From: an uncultured Sutterella sp.
GTDB taxonomy: Bacteria > Pseudomonadota > Gammaproteobacteria > Burkholderiales > Burkholderiaceae_F
Length of the DNA stretch: 51,556 bases
Direction of reading: 5' to 3'
NCBI GenBank assembly: GCA_934255515.1
Contig: CAKQON010000007.1
Span: 1 to 51,556 of the forward strand
Under the pieces are notes generated by a model. It had not been told where the DNA came from. It did no database searches and was given only the letters and a program-made list of their open reading frames with translations. Within the stretch, counting starts at the first letter, position 1; every line of letters starts with the position of its first letter. Of the stretch, positions 42,679 to 51,556 are shown in pieces. The translations under genes were made by a program, and so were the position numbers.

Positions 42679-45267
42679 ATGGAAATCAGCCCGGAAAAGT
42701 TGAGCGCCGTCGTCGGGCGCTTTAAGGAAGACCGCGCGCGCATTGCCGACGCCTGGCACGAAACGCACGACACGGGAGCGTGCCTCAATGCGCACAGCGC
42801 CGCGCTCGACCGCGCCGTCCTCGCGCTCGGAAGCCTCACGGAATTCCCCTCCGACGGGCTTGCGCTCGCCGCCGTAGGCGGCTACGGCCGGAGAGAACTT
42901 TTCCCTCACTCCGACATCGATCTCCTTGTTCTCCTTTCAGACGACCGCGGCGAGGACGAAGAGACGAAGGCAAAGATTTCCGCCTTTCTCGCCGCGCTCT
43001 GGGAGCTCGGCCTCACCGTGGGCGCGGCCGTAAGAACGGAAAAGGAATTCACGGCGGAAGCCGCTGAAGACGTCTCGATTGCGACCACCTATCTGGAAAG
43101 CCTCTTCCTCTGGGGCGAAAGGACGCTTTACGACGCATCACGCGACGACTTCTTCGCGAGCCTCGACGCCCGGGCGTTCTTTCGCGACAAGATGCTCGAG
43201 CTCCGCCGCAGGCATCAGAAATACGAAGACACCCCCTACGCGCTCGAACCCAACCTCAAGGAGTCGCCCGGGGGCCTGAGAGACCTCCAGGTCTTTCTCT
43301 GGTGCGCCCGCGCGGCAGGTCTCGCAGACAGCCTTCAGGGCATGAAGGACGCGGACCTCATCACTGAGCGCGAGATGCATACGATCGAGGAGTGCTTCCG
43401 CTTTCTCGCGAAGCTCAGGATCGAGCTCCATCTCCTAACGAACCGCGACGAGAACCGCCTCCTCTTCGACGTTCAGGAAGCGCTTGCCGCCCGGCTCGGC
43501 TATAAGGCGACGGGCCTCATGCGGGCATCCGAAGCCCTCATGAAGCGCTACTACTGGAATGCGAAGTCGGTCGTGCAGATGTCGATTATCCAACTCCAGA
43601 CGATCTCGGACCGTCTCGTCGGCGGCTCTGCCCTCGCCACCCCCGTGCGCCTCAGCACCGACTTCCTCGCGCTCGGCGACGAAATGGACATCGCCGGAGA
43701 CGACGTCTACGAAAAGGACCCGAAGGCGATTCTCAGAACCTTCCTCGTCTTTGCGCTCCACCCCGAACTCACCCGTTTTTCGACGAGGCTCCTGCGTGCC
43801 CTCTGGCACGCCACCCCGAAGATCGGCGTCGCCTACCGAGAGAATCCGGAAAACCAGAAGACCTTCCTCGACATCATCAAGCTTGAAAAAGGCGCCGACG
43901 ATGCGCTCGCCATGATGAATGCCTGGGGGATTCTCTCCCGCATGCTCCCCGCTTTCCGGCATGTCGTCGGCCAGATGCAGCACGACCTCTACCACATCTT
44001 CACGGTCGACCAGCACACGATTCTCGTCGTCAAGAACCTCTGCCGCTTCCGCCGCTCCGAACACGCCCACGAGTACCCGCTCTGCACGCAGCTCATGACG
44101 GCGCTTCCCGACTCGTGGAGGCTCCTCATTGCCGGGCTCTTTCACGATATCGGTAAGGGCCTCGGAGGCGGCCACGAAATCATCGGCGCCGAAAAGGCGG
44201 AGCTTTTCTGCCGCCGCTTCGGGCTCTCTGAGGAAGATACCAGCTTCATCACCTTCCTCGTGCGGGAACACCTCGTCATGAGCCGCGTCGCGCAGAAGGA
44301 AGACATTTCCGACCCGGAGGTGGTCGAGCGCTTCATCCGCCTCGTTGGGACGAAGGAGCGGCTCGACGCCCTATACCTCCTCACCGTCGCCGACATCCGC
44401 GCGACCTCGCCCAAGGTGTGGACGCCCTGGAAGGCGGCGCTCCTCGAGAACCTCTACCATGCCGCACTCGACCGGATCGTCGGCACAGGGGGCGAAGTCA
44501 CGCTCGCCGACGTCGCCGAAAGGCGGCGCAGGGAAGCGATCGAACTCCTCCACGGGCGCGTCTCCGACGAGGCCCGCAGCCGCCTCTGGCGCGAACTCGA
44601 CCTCGTCTACTTCATGCGCCATACGAGCGAAGAGATCGCCTGGCACACCGAGATGCTCGCGCTCCACGTCATGGACCCGACTCCCATCGTGCGCGTGAAG
44701 CGGAATGCCACGACCGAAAGCCTCACGATTCTCCTCTACCTGCGGGACAGAAAGGACCTCTTCCTCAGGTCCGTCGCCTGGTTCGGGAAGAATTCTCTCT
44801 CGGTCGTCGACGCCCGCGTTCACACCACGCGTCACGGCTGGGCGCTCGATACCTTCCTCGTTGCCGACGCCTTCGGGCGGTTCGACACGCCTGAGAAGCT
44901 CGCGCAGATGGAAAAGAGTCTCGCCGCCGCATTGATCGACGAGAAGCCGCTCCCGCCCGCGCCGAAGGCACGGCTCTCGCGCCGCTCGAGGCACTTCCCC
45001 ACGCGTCCGAGCGTCAACATTCATCCGGACGAATCGCACCGCGCCTTCATTCTGAATCTCGTCGGCACGGACAGAATCGGACTCCTTTATGCGATCTCGC
45101 AGGTGCTTGCCAAATACAGCGTCAACCTGCAGACCGCAAAGATTGCGACGCTCGGCGAACGCGCCGAGGACGTCTTCCTCATCGACGGGGCGGCGCTTCA
45201 TGAAGACAGCCTCCTTCTTGCCTTTGAAGCGGAGCTCATTGAAGCGCTCCTCCCGCAGAAGGGTTGA
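42679..45267 (+). CDS. glnD: Bifunctional uridylyltransferase/uridylyl-removing enzyme
   Basis: An 862-residue nitrogen sensor that uridylylates PII (GlnB/GlnK) when glutamine is low and removes UMP when it is high. The nucleotidyltransferase site is GYGRRELFPHSDIDLLVLL (about 66-85, Asp-x-Asp). The HD hydrolase domain has GLFHDIGKGLGGGHE (about 485-500). Two ACT domains (about 680-760 and 790-862) bind glutamine; the last shows TDRIGLLYAISQVLAKYSV. Length matches E. coli GlnD (890). CGGAG precedes the ATG. A terminator follows at 45297. Confidence 0.95.
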   Translation: MEISPEKLSAVVGRFKEDRARIADAWHETHDTGACLNAHSAALDRAVLALGSLTEFPSDGLALAAVGGYGRRELFPHSDIDLLVLLSDDRGEDEETKAKISAFLAALWELGLTVGAAVRTEKEFTAEAAEDVSIATTYLESLFLWGERTLYDASRDDFFASLDARAFFRDKMLELRRRHQKYEDTPYALEPNLKESPGGLRDLQVFLWCARAAGLADSLQGMKDADLITEREMHTIEECFRFLAKLRIELHLLTNRDENRLLFDVQEALAARLGYKATGLMRASEALMKRYYWNAKSVVQMSIIQLQTISDRLVGGSALATPVRLSTDFLALGDEMDIAGDDVYEKDPKAILRTFLVFALHPELTRFSTRLLRALWHATPKIGVAYRENPENQKTFLDIIKLEKGADDALAMMNAWGILSRMLPAFRHVVGQMQHDLYHIFTVDQHTILVVKNLCRFRRSEHAHEYPLCTQLMTALPDSWRLLIAGLFHDIGKGLGGGHEIIGAEKAELFCRRFGLSEEDTSFITFLVREHLVMSRVAQKEDISDPEVVERFIRLVGTKERLDALYLLTVADIRATSPKVWTPWKAALLENLYHAALDRIVGTGGEVTLADVAERRRREAIELLHGRVSDEARSRLWRELDLVYFMRHTSEEIAWHTEMLALHVMDPTPIVRVKRNATTESLTILLYLRDRKDLFLRSVAWFGKNSLSVVDARVHTTRHGWALDTFLVADAFGRFDTPEKLAQMEKSLAAALIDEKPLPPAPKARLSRRSRHFPTRPSVNIHPDESHRAFILNLVGTDRIGLLYAISQVLAKYSVNLQTAKIATLGERAEDVFLIDGAALHEDSLLLAFEAELIEALLPQKG

Positions 45268-45296
45268 CGAAAGCGCCTTCAGCGCCAGCCCAAAAG

Positions 45297-45334
45297 AAAG
45301 GCCGGAACTCCCGCAGAGCAACTCCGGCCTTTTC
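45297..45334 (+). terminator. Terminator of glnD
   Basis: AAAGGCCGGA (45297-45306) pairs with TCCGGCCTTT (45323-45332), followed by TTCTAC. The T-run is short but the stem is strong. Confidence 0.7.
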
Positions 45335-45608
45335 TACATTACTATCCTCCATTTGTTCTGCGACACCAAGAAAAGGCAGACGTTCAGTGATGAGGAACTT
45401 GCCAATCAATATTTCCTTTTAGTCGACAATTGACGGCAAATAGCCTTCTTTTAGTAGAGAACCTCGGTTAGCTCATGAAACCCTCTATTCTTTGCCCGCC
45501 AGACCTTTACGGAGAGGAAAAAATACGCCCACAATCACGCCCGGTATTTTTTCTACTTTCCTGTCGTGCGTCCGCATCCGCACACGCATTTTCTGGAGTA
45601 CTAAGAAC
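45335..45608. promoter_or_regulatory. Promoter region of the amino acid ABC importer
   Basis: About 270 AT-richer bases with no supported gene. A TTGACG at 45430-45435 with a TAGTAG 16 bp downstream is the best promoter candidate. GGAG at about 45594 serves the binding-protein ATG at 45609. No ARG box, FNR site or riboswitch fold was recognised. Confidence 0.35.
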
Positions 45609-46379
45609 ATGTCTCTGAAGACCAAAGCCGTCTTTGCAGCCGCTTTCTTCTCTGCCGCCCTCGCCGCCGGCATCGCCAGCGCCGCGACCTACACGGTCGG
45701 CACGGGTGCGACCTACCGACCCTTCGAATACGAAACGCCCAATAAGGAACTCGTCGGCTTCGACGTGGACCTCATGAAGGAAATCGCCAAGGCGGGCGGC
45801 TTCGAAGTTGAATTCATCAACACGCCGTGGGACGGCATCTTCGCCGGCCTCAACAACGGCGACCGCGACATCATCATGTCGGGCATCACGATCACGGATA
45901 AGCGCAAGCAGGCCGTCGACTTCTCGCATCCCTACTTCCTCGCCCACCAGCTCATCCTCACGAATTCGAACCTCAAGATTTCGAGCCTGAAGGACCTGAA
46001 GGGCAAGCTCATTGCCGTGGTCAATGCGTCCGCCGGCGACATTGCCGCCTCGCAGGAATTCGGCAAGGCCTCGACCAACATCCGCCGCTTCGACAACACG
46101 CCTCTCGCGCTTGAAGAGCTCGCCAACGGCGGCGTCGACGCGATGATCGGCGACGTGGGCGTTCTGCAATGGTACGTGAAGCAGAACCCCGAGAAGAAGT
46201 TCAACCAGTGCCGCGATCCGGGCTTTGCCGAACAGTACTTCGGCATCGGCGTGAGAAAGGGCAACACGAAGGTTCTGAACGACGTGAACAACGGCCTCGA
46301 AAAGGCCATTTCCTCTGGCGCCTACAACAAGGTCTATCAGAAGTGGTTCGGCACGGATGCTCCGAAGCTTCCCCGCTGA
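45609..46379 (+). CDS. Polar amino acid ABC transporter, substrate-binding protein
   Basis: A 256-residue periplasmic protein. A Sec signal (1-26, ending IASAA) is followed by the two-lobe SBP_bac_3 fold: TYRPFEYETPNKELVGFDVDL, NTPWDGIFAGLNNGDRDIIM, ITITDKRKQAVDFSHPYF and LEELANGGVDAMIGD. Family members bind glutamine, glutamate, histidine, arginine or lysine; the exact ligand is not clear from motifs. The frame is open back to 45492, but the ATG at 45609 gives the signal and a proper ribosome site. The permease and ATPase follow. Confidence 0.9.
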   Translation: MSLKTKAVFAAAFFSAALAAGIASAATYTVGTGATYRPFEYETPNKELVGFDVDLMKEIAKAGGFEVEFINTPWDGIFAGLNNGDRDIIMSGITITDKRKQAVDFSHPYFLAHQLILTNSNLKISSLKDLKGKLIAVVNASAGDIAASQEFGKASTNIRRFDNTPLALEELANGGVDAMIGDVGVLQWYVKQNPEKKFNQCRDPGFAEQYFGIGVRKGNTKVLNDVNNGLEKAISSGAYNKVYQKWFGTDAPKLPR

Positions 46380-46398
46380 TTCCCTTAATCTGATGCTT

Positions 46399-46457
46399 GG
46401 AAGGGAAGGCTTCTGAAGCCGCCGGTGCATTGAGAAGCGGCTCATCTCCTTCCCTCC
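46399..46457 (+). other. Intercistronic hairpin after the binding-protein gene
   Basis: GGGAAGG (46403-46409) pairs with CCTTCCC (46448-46454), and inside it AGCCGC (46417-46422) pairs with GCGGCT (46437-46442). There is no T-run. Such structures often protect the upstream mRNA, which would give more binding protein than permease. Confidence 0.5.
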
Positions 46458-46534
46458 CGTCCAAAAGCTTTTTCCAAACCACGTCGGCGTCCTGATAAAA
46501 GGGGCGCCGGCGCGTTTCTATAAACGGACCCTCA

Positions 46535-47299
46535 ATGTTTGGTTTTCATTCCGACGTCATCGTTGAATACTGGCCGCTCTTCGTGCACGGCGCCTGGATG
46601 ACCGTTCAGATCACCGTGATCTGCGTCTTCCTCGGCATGATTCTCGGCACGCTCCTCGGCATGGGGCGCCTCGCCTCGGCGCGCTACGAACCCGCAAAGT
46701 CGTTCCTTCATTTCGGCGTGCGCTGGCCGATCGCGGTCTACGTGAGCTTCTTTCGCGGCACCCCGCTCTTCGTGCAGATCTTCCTCATGCACTTCGCGGT
46801 GCTCCCGATCTTCATTCATCCGGTCGACGGCCTCCTGATCGACGGGGCCCTTGCGCGTGAAATCCGCGCCAACTACGGCGCCATGCTCGCCGGCATCTGC
46901 GCGATCACTTTGAATTCCGGCGCCTACATGTGCGAAATCTTCCGCGCCGGCATCCAGTCCCTCGACAAGGGGCAGATGGAGTCCGCCCGCTCGCTCGGCA
47001 TGACCTACTTCCAGGCGATGCGCAAGATCATCCTGCCGCAGGCCTTCCGCCGGATGCTCCCGGCGCTCGGCAACAACGCGATCGCCATTCTGAAGGATTC
47101 GTCCCTCGTCTCTGCGATCGGCCTCGCCGAACTCGCCTATGCCGCCCGCACGGTGGCAGGCGCCTCCGCCCGCTACTGGGAGCCCTACATCACGATTTCC
47201 TGCGTCTACTGGGTGATGACGCTTCTTCTCGCCTGGGGCATCCGCCGCCTTGAAGCCAGGCTCGGTCGCGGCGACAACGGTCTTGGGAGCACGTCATGA
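46535..47299 (+). CDS. Polar amino acid ABC transporter, permease
   Basis: A 254-residue inner-membrane protein with five to six helices, of the HisM/GlnP type. The EAA loop that docks the ATPase is [23 protein letters not shown]. The N-terminal [14 protein letters not shown] and the later [15 protein letters not shown] are family hallmarks. Only one permease gene is present, so the channel is probably a homodimer. Its TGA overlaps the ATG of the ATPase gene (ATGA), showing coupling. Confidence 0.92.
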   Translation: MFGFHSDVIVEYWPLFVHGAWMTVQITVICVFLGMILGTLLGMGRLASARYEPAKSFLHFGVRWPIAVYVSFFRGTPLFVQIFLMHFAVLPIFIHPVDGLLIDGALAREIRANYGAMLAGICAITLNSGAYMCEIFRAGIQSLDKGQMESARSLGMTYFQAMRKIILPQAFRRMLPALGNNAIAILKDSSLVSAIGLAELAYAARTVAGASARYWEPYITISCVYWVMTLLLAWGIRRLEARLGRGDNGLGSTS

Positions 47300-48042
47300 G
47301 TGAAGAAAACAAAAACGCAATCGTCGAGATCAGGAACCTGAAGAAGGCATTCGGCGATCACGTGGTTTTGGACGGCATCAACCTTTCCGTTCGTCCGGGC
47401 GAAAAGGTCGTGGTTCTCGGCCCCTCCGGGTCGGGCAAGTCCACGATGCTCCGCTGCATCAACGAGCTCGAGGTTCCGACCTCGGGCAAGATCTTCGTGA
47501 ACGGCGTCGAAGTGACGAATCCGAAGACGAATCTCAACAAGGTGCGCGAACATCTCGGCATGGTCTTCCAGCGCTTCAACCTCTGGCCCCACAAGACGGT
47601 CGTTGAAAACGTGATGCTCGCGCAGCAGATCGTTCTCAAGGTTGCCGAGGAACCCGCCCGCAGAAAAGCCCTTGAGCTTCTGAGGAGCGTCGGCCTCCTT
47701 GAAAAGGCGAACGACTATCCGGCGAGCCTCTCGGGCGGCCAGCAGCAGCGCGTCGCAATTGCCCGCGCGCTCGCGATGGAGCCCAAGGTAATGCTCTTTG
47801 ACGAACCCACCTCGGCGCTCGACCCCGAACTTGTGGGCGAAGTTCTCTCCGTCATGAAGCGCTTGGCCGACTCCGGCATGACGATGATCGTCGTCACGCA
47901 CGAAATCGGATTCGCGCGTGAAGTCGCCGACCGCGTGGTCTTCATGGACGGCGGCCGCATCGTCGAAGAGGGCGCCCCCGAAGAAATCCTCGTTGCGCCG
48001 AAGGAAGAGCGCACGAAATCATTCCTCGCGCGCGTTCTTTGA
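47296..48042 (+). CDS. Polar amino acid ABC transporter, ATPase (GlnQ/HisP-like)
   Basis: A 248-residue cytoplasmic ATPase. Walker A is GPSGSGKST, the Q-loop is in [12 protein letters not shown], the signature is [15 protein letters not shown], Walker B is [14 protein letters not shown] and the switch His is in VVTHEIGFA. It powers the importer with the permease upstream, to which it is coupled by a 4-base overlap. A terminator follows 34 bases after the stop. Confidence 0.94.
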   Translation: MSEENKNAIVEIRNLKKAFGDHVVLDGINLSVRPGEKVVVLGPSGSGKSTMLRCINELEVPTSGKIFVNGVEVTNPKTNLNKVREHLGMVFQRFNLWPHKTVVENVMLAQQIVLKVAEEPARRKALELLRSVGLLEKANDYPASLSGGQQQRVAIARALAMEPKVMLFDEPTSALDPELVGEVLSVMKRLADSGMTMIVVTHEIGFAREVADRVVFMDGGRIVEEGAPEEILVAPKEERTKSFLARVL

Positions 48043-48075
48043 TAAAGTCTATTTAATAAATCAATATTTTCTATC

Positions 48076-48116
48076 AGCCCGCGGAAATGCCTCTTCGGCT
48101 CCGCGGGCTTTTCTTC
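48076..48116 (+). terminator. Terminator of the amino acid ABC operon
   Basis: AGCCCGCGGA (48076-48085) pairs with TCCGCGGGCT (48100-48109), followed by TTTCTTC. Confidence 0.75.
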
Positions 48117-48351
48117 GCCGGGATCTTCCGCAAGGCTCGTATACATTGGGGCGGCGCCGGCCTCCGGCCGCTTTTCCTCAGAAAAGGCTTGAATTCAGTA
48201 GTCTTTGCTTTCGTTTTCTCTACCCATCTCATCCGAAGGACTGATGACTTATGGCTTCCCTTCGCTTAGAGTAAGGAATACCAAAAATCGAGGGCTTCCC
48301 ACTAGGGAAGTACCCTATGAACCCGACCGACAGAGGATTTCTTCGCCTGCC
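48117..48351. promoter_or_regulatory. Region upstream of pflA with a leader hairpin
   Basis: About 235 bases without a supported gene. A stem CTTCCC (48295-48300)/GGGAAG (48305-48310), extended by GGG/CCC across a 2-base bulge (48292-48315), lies about 37 bases before the pflA ATG. A GC-rich imperfect stem followed by CTTTTCC (about 48150-48177) may be a second terminator of the ABC operon. No FNR box was seen, although pfl genes are usually under anaerobic control. Confidence 0.4.
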
Positions 48352-49092
48352 ATGACCACCGGCCGCATTCATTCTTACGAAACATTCGGATCCGTCGACG
48401 GACCAGGAGTGCGGTTCGTCGTCTTCGTACAAGGCTGCCGCATGCGCTGTGTCTACTGCCACAATCCGGATACCTGGCGCATTCAGACAGGACAAATCGT
48501 GACGCCCGACGAAGTTCTCGAGCGGGCGCTCCGCTACCGTCCCTACTGGGGCGAAAAGGGCGGCATTACCGTGAGCGGCGGGGAGCCCTTGCTGCAGATT
48601 GAATTCGTGACGGAGCTTTTTGAGAAAGCGAAGCGCGCGGGCGTCTCAACCACGATCGACACGAGCGGGCTGCCCTTTACGCGCGACCCTGAAAATCTCG
48701 CCAGGTTCGAGCGCCTGATGGCCGTCACCGACCTCGTGCTTCTCGATATCAAGCACATCCGCCCCGACGCCCACAAAAAGCTCACGGGATTCACGAACGA
48801 AACCATTCTCGACTTCGCGCGCTATCTCTCGGAAAAGAAGAAGCCCGTCTGGATCCGGCACGTGCTCGTGCCCGACTGGACGGACGAGGATGAGACTCTG
48901 AAGGCCCTCTCCGGCTTCATTCAGACGCTCGACAACGTCGAGCGCGTCGAGGTTCTTCCCTTTCACAGCTTTGCCGAACCCAAGTGGGAGGCGCTCGGCA
49001 TTCCCTGCCGCACGAAGGGCCTCCCTCCCCCGTCGAAGGAACGCATCCTCAATGCCGAGCGCATTCTCGGATGCAAGGCAAGCAGCCTTTGA
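48352..49092 (+). CDS. pflA: Pyruvate formate-lyase-activating enzyme
   Basis: A 246-residue radical SAM enzyme. The cluster motif CxxxCxxC is CRMRCVYC near residue 28, preceded by SVDGPGVRFVVFVQG. The SAM-binding GGEP is in VSGGEPLLQ. It forms the glycyl radical on PflB using SAM and a reduced [4Fe-4S] cluster. The start at 48352 (MTTGRIHSYETFGSVDGPG) matches relatives; the frame is open further upstream. It comes before pflB, with a 60-base gap, the reverse of the E. coli order. Confidence 0.94.
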   Translation: MTTGRIHSYETFGSVDGPGVRFVVFVQGCRMRCVYCHNPDTWRIQTGQIVTPDEVLERALRYRPYWGEKGGITVSGGEPLLQIEFVTELFEKAKRAGVSTTIDTSGLPFTRDPENLARFERLMAVTDLVLLDIKHIRPDAHKKLTGFTNETILDFARYLSEKKKPVWIRHVLVPDWTDEDETLKALSGFIQTLDNVERVEVLPFHSFAEPKWEALGIPCRTKGLPPPSKERILNAERILGCKASSL

Positions 49093-49152
49093 CCGCCTGT
49101 ACCGATTTCCCCAGTTTTTTAATTTCTCTTTTTAATTCATAGGAGTTCCACC

Positions 49153-51399
49153 ATGACTGAAGCCTGGCGCACTTTTACGGGCACGCACTGGAAGCGCGAC
49201 ATAAACGTCCGCGACTTCATTCAGAACAACTACACGCCTTATGCGGGCGGAAGCGACTTCCTCGCCGGCCCCACGGAAGCAACGCAAAAGCTCTGGGGAC
49301 GACTCTCCGAACTCCAGAAGGAAGAACGCGCCAAGGGCGGCGTCCTCGACATGGAGACCGAAATCGTCTCCTCGATCACGGCCTACCCGGCGGCCTACAT
49401 TGATCCGGAGCTCAAGGAACTCGAGAAGGTAGTGGGCATCCAGACCGACAAGCCCCTGAAGCGCGCCTTCATGCCCTACGGCGGCATCCGCATGGCTCAG
49501 GAAGCCTGCCGCACCTACGGGTACGAACCCAACGCGAAGTTCGATCAGATCTTCAACGAATACCGCAAGACGCACAATCAGGGCGTCTACGACGCCTATA
49601 CGCCCGAAATGCGTGCGGCGCGAAAGAACAAGATCATCACGGGGCTTCCCGACACTTACGGGCGCGGCCGCATCGTGGGCGACTACCGCCGCGTCGCGCT
49701 CTACGGCATCGACCATCTGATCGCCGAAAAGAAGCGCGATCTGAAGAACTGCGGCTGCGGGATGATGAGCGACGAAGTCATCCGCCTGCGCGAGGAAATC
49801 AGCGAACAGATCCGCGCCCTCATGGCGATGAAGGAGCTCGCGAAGAGCTACGGCTTCGACATCTCGAAGCCCGCGGTGAACGCCCGAGAAGCCGTGCAGT
49901 GGCTCTACTTCGGCTACCTTGCCGCCATCCGCACGCAGAACGGCGCCGCGATGTCGGTGGGCCGCATCTCGACCTTCCTTGACATCTACCTCGAGCGCGA
50001 CCTGAAGGAAGGAACGCTCACGGAAACCGAAGCCCAGGAGCTCATCGACCACCTCGTCATGAAGTTCCGCATGGTGAAGTTCGCCCGCATTCCGGAATAC
50101 AACCAGCTCTTCTCGGGCGACCCGGTCTGGGCGACGCTTGAGATGGCGGGCATCGGCATTGACGGACGTCCGATGGTGACGAAGACGGACTTCCGGTTCC
50201 TTCACACCCTCGAGAACATGGATCCGGCGCCCGAACCCAACCTCACGGTGCTCTACACCAAGGCCCTTCCCGAAGCCTTCCGCCGCTACGCCGCGAAGAT
50301 CTCGTGCCTCACGTCGAGCGTCCAGTACGAGAACGACGACGTCATGCGTCCGGTCTGGGGCGACGACTACTCGATCTGCTGCTGCGTCTCGGCGACGGAA
50401 ACCGGCAAGGAAATGCAGTTCTTCGGCGCCCGAGCGAACCTCGCCAAGTGCATGCTCTACGCCATCAACGGCGGCGTCGACGAAAAGTCGGGCGCTCAGG
50501 TGGGTCCGGCCTATCGTCCGATCACGTCGGAATTCCTCGACTACGACGAGGTCATGGCGCGCTTCGACCCGATGATGGAGTGGCTTGCCGGCATTTACGT
50601 GAATACGCTCAATCTCATTCACTACATGCACGACAAGTACTTCTACGAAGCCGCCGAGCTTGCGCTCATCGATACCGACGTCCGCCGCACGTTCGCGACG
50701 GGCATCGCCGGCTTCTCGCACGTGGTCGACTCCCTCTGCGCCATCAAGTACGCGAAGGTGAAGGCCATCCGGAACGACAAGGGCGTTGCTGTCGACTTCG
50801 AGGTCGAGGGCGACTTCCCGCGCTACGGCAACGACGACGAGCGCGCGGATGAACTCGCCGTGTGGCTTCTCAGAACCTTCATTGAAAAGGTCCGCCACTA
50901 TCCGACCTACCGCCATTCCGAACCCACGACCTCGATCCTCACGATCACGTCGAACGTGGTCTACGGCAAGGCCACCGGGTCGCTCCCTGACGGCAGAAAG
51001 GCGGGCGAGCCGCTCTCGCCCGGCGCGAACCCGAGCTACGGCGCGGAAAAGAACGGCCTTCTGGCGTCGCTCAATTCCGTCGCGAAGCTCCCCTACGAGT
51101 ACGCGCTCGACGGCATCTCCAACACCCAGACGATCAGCCCCGACGCGCTCGGTCACTCGCTTGACGAACGCGCCGAAAACCTGGTCTCCGTGATGGACGG
51201 CTACTTTGCCCAGGGCGCGCACCATCTGAACGTCAATGTCTTCGGCACCGACAAGCTGATCGATGCGATGGAGCATCCCGAAAAGCCCGAATACGCGAAC
51301 TTCACGATCCGCGTCTCGGGCTACGCGGTGAAGTTCATCGACCTCACGCGCGAGCAGCAGCTCGACGTGATTGCGCGCACCTGCCACCGCAAAATGTAA
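49153..51399 (+). CDS. pflB: Formate C-acetyltransferase (pyruvate formate-lyase)
   Basis: A 748-residue glycyl-radical enzyme that splits pyruvate with CoA into acetyl-CoA and formate under anaerobic conditions. The catalytic cysteines lie in a run of three, C409-C411 ([12 protein letters not shown]), where E. coli has Cys418-Cys419. The radical Gly is G723 in RVSGYAVKF near the C-terminus. The length and the [21 protein letters not shown] segment are those of true PFL and not of a diol dehydratase or choline lyase. TAGGAG precedes the ATG. It should feed the fermentative energy supply and make formate, a possible electron donor for the periplasmic reductases. Confidence 0.95.
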   Translation: MTEAWRTFTGTHWKRDINVRDFIQNNYTPYAGGSDFLAGPTEATQKLWGRLSELQKEERAKGGVLDMETEIVSSITAYPAAYIDPELKELEKVVGIQTDKPLKRAFMPYGGIRMAQEACRTYGYEPNAKFDQIFNEYRKTHNQGVYDAYTPEMRAARKNKIITGLPDTYGRGRIVGDYRRVALYGIDHLIAEKKRDLKNCGCGMMSDEVIRLREEISEQIRALMAMKELAKSYGFDISKPAVNAREAVQWLYFGYLAAIRTQNGAAMSVGRISTFLDIYLERDLKEGTLTETEAQELIDHLVMKFRMVKFARIPEYNQLFSGDPVWATLEMAGIGIDGRPMVTKTDFRFLHTLENMDPAPEPNLTVLYTKALPEAFRRYAAKISCLTSSVQYENDDVMRPVWGDDYSICCCVSATETGKEMQFFGARANLAKCMLYAINGGVDEKSGAQVGPAYRPITSEFLDYDEVMARFDPMMEWLAGIYVNTLNLIHYMHDKYFYEAAELALIDTDVRRTFATGIAGFSHVVDSLCAIKYAKVKAIRNDKGVAVDFEVEGDFPRYGNDDERADELAVWLLRTFIEKVRHYPTYRHSEPTTSILTITSNVVYGKATGSLPDGRKAGEPLSPGANPSYGAEKNGLLASLNSVAKLPYEYALDGISNTQTISPDALGHSLDERAENLVSVMDGYFAQGAHHLNVNVFGTDKLIDAMEHPEKPEYANFTIRVSGYAVKFIDLTREQQLDVIARTCHRKM

Positions 51400-51448
51400 T
51401 CAACGCCTTCCTTTGATTGGATTACGCAACTTTTTGACGTAATTGGAG

Positions 51449-51482
51449 CGGGCCGGAATCCTTCCGGCCCGTTATTCTTTTG
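51449..51482 (+). terminator. Terminator of pflB
   Basis: CGGGCCGGA (51449-51457) pairs with TCCGGCCCG (51463-51471), followed by TTATTCTTTT. A weaker stem ATTACG/CGTAAT (51421-51443) lies just upstream. The remaining bases to 51556 hold no recognised gene. Confidence 0.8.
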
Positions 51483-51556
51483 TATCTGGACTATAGGTAG
51501 AGCGGGTTTTTAGGCTTTCCGGGACACTTGAGGTCATTCCCAATCAGGAGGATCTC

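Noticed and set aside
49132..51387. A 751-residue open frame opposite pflB
   Set aside because: It is an antisense shadow of a well-conserved enzyme, with no recognisable domain and no ribosome site.

Overview
The window looks like chromosome from a strictly respiratory/fermentative betaproteobacterium of the order Burkholderiales, most likely family Sutterellaceae (Sutterella/Parasutterella type, animal gut). The reasons are a G+C-rich sequence, a Burkholderiales-type general porin, a glycyl-radical pyruvate formate-lyase, a periplasmic flavoprotein plus tetrahaem cytochrome pair, and an octahaem nitrite reductase. The taxon is inferred from gene content; no rRNA or tRNA gene was seen.

Layout. 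1-76: right end of what looks like an IS200/IS605-type element, cut into the 3' end of a haem-binding beta-barrel gene. 14-5380: a sensor kinase/response regulator pair (minus strand, with the barrel gene as third cistron), divergent from a Tat-exported flavoprotein reductase and its tetrahaem cytochrome. 5583-6137: a frameshifted NimA-like flavin/PMP-barrel gene. 6300-11236: TolC-like, HlyD-like and double ABC-2 permease genes, without an ATPase. 11247-15921: tatD, a secreted ankyrin protein, an rlhA-like U32 gene and a DUF1266-like orphan. 16150-18804 (minus): a TvNiR-type octahaem nitrite reductase followed by ccmI. 19198-20613 (minus): a sodium:alanine/glycine symporter.

20810-40646 is the classic rpsB-tsf-pyrH-frr-uppS-cdsA-dxr-rseP-bamA cluster on the minus strand (translation, mRNA/ribosome recycling, isoprenoid and phospholipid synthesis, envelope proteolysis and outer-membrane assembly). 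It is broken by opposite-strand or unrelated genes: a 1355-residue SNF2 helicase between frr and uppS, a porin plus two broken M3 peptidase genes between uppS and cdsA, and yigZ plus a metallophosphoesterase between cdsA and dxr. 40905-45267: a YgiW/BOF stress protein, map and glnD. 45609-48042: a polar amino acid ABC importer. 48352-51399: pflA-pflB.

How it fits together. The envelope is served by two periplasmic multihaem reductase systems and by ccmI, which helps attach haem. Anaerobic carbon flow goes through PflB. The kinase/regulator beside the flavoprotein suggests that this reductase is switched on by a specific periplasmic ligand, perhaps its own substrate. Its active site lacks several residues expected of a fumarate or urocanate reductase, so the electron acceptor is open. 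Many genes here start after pyrimidine-rich leaders without a clear Shine-Dalgarno sequence.
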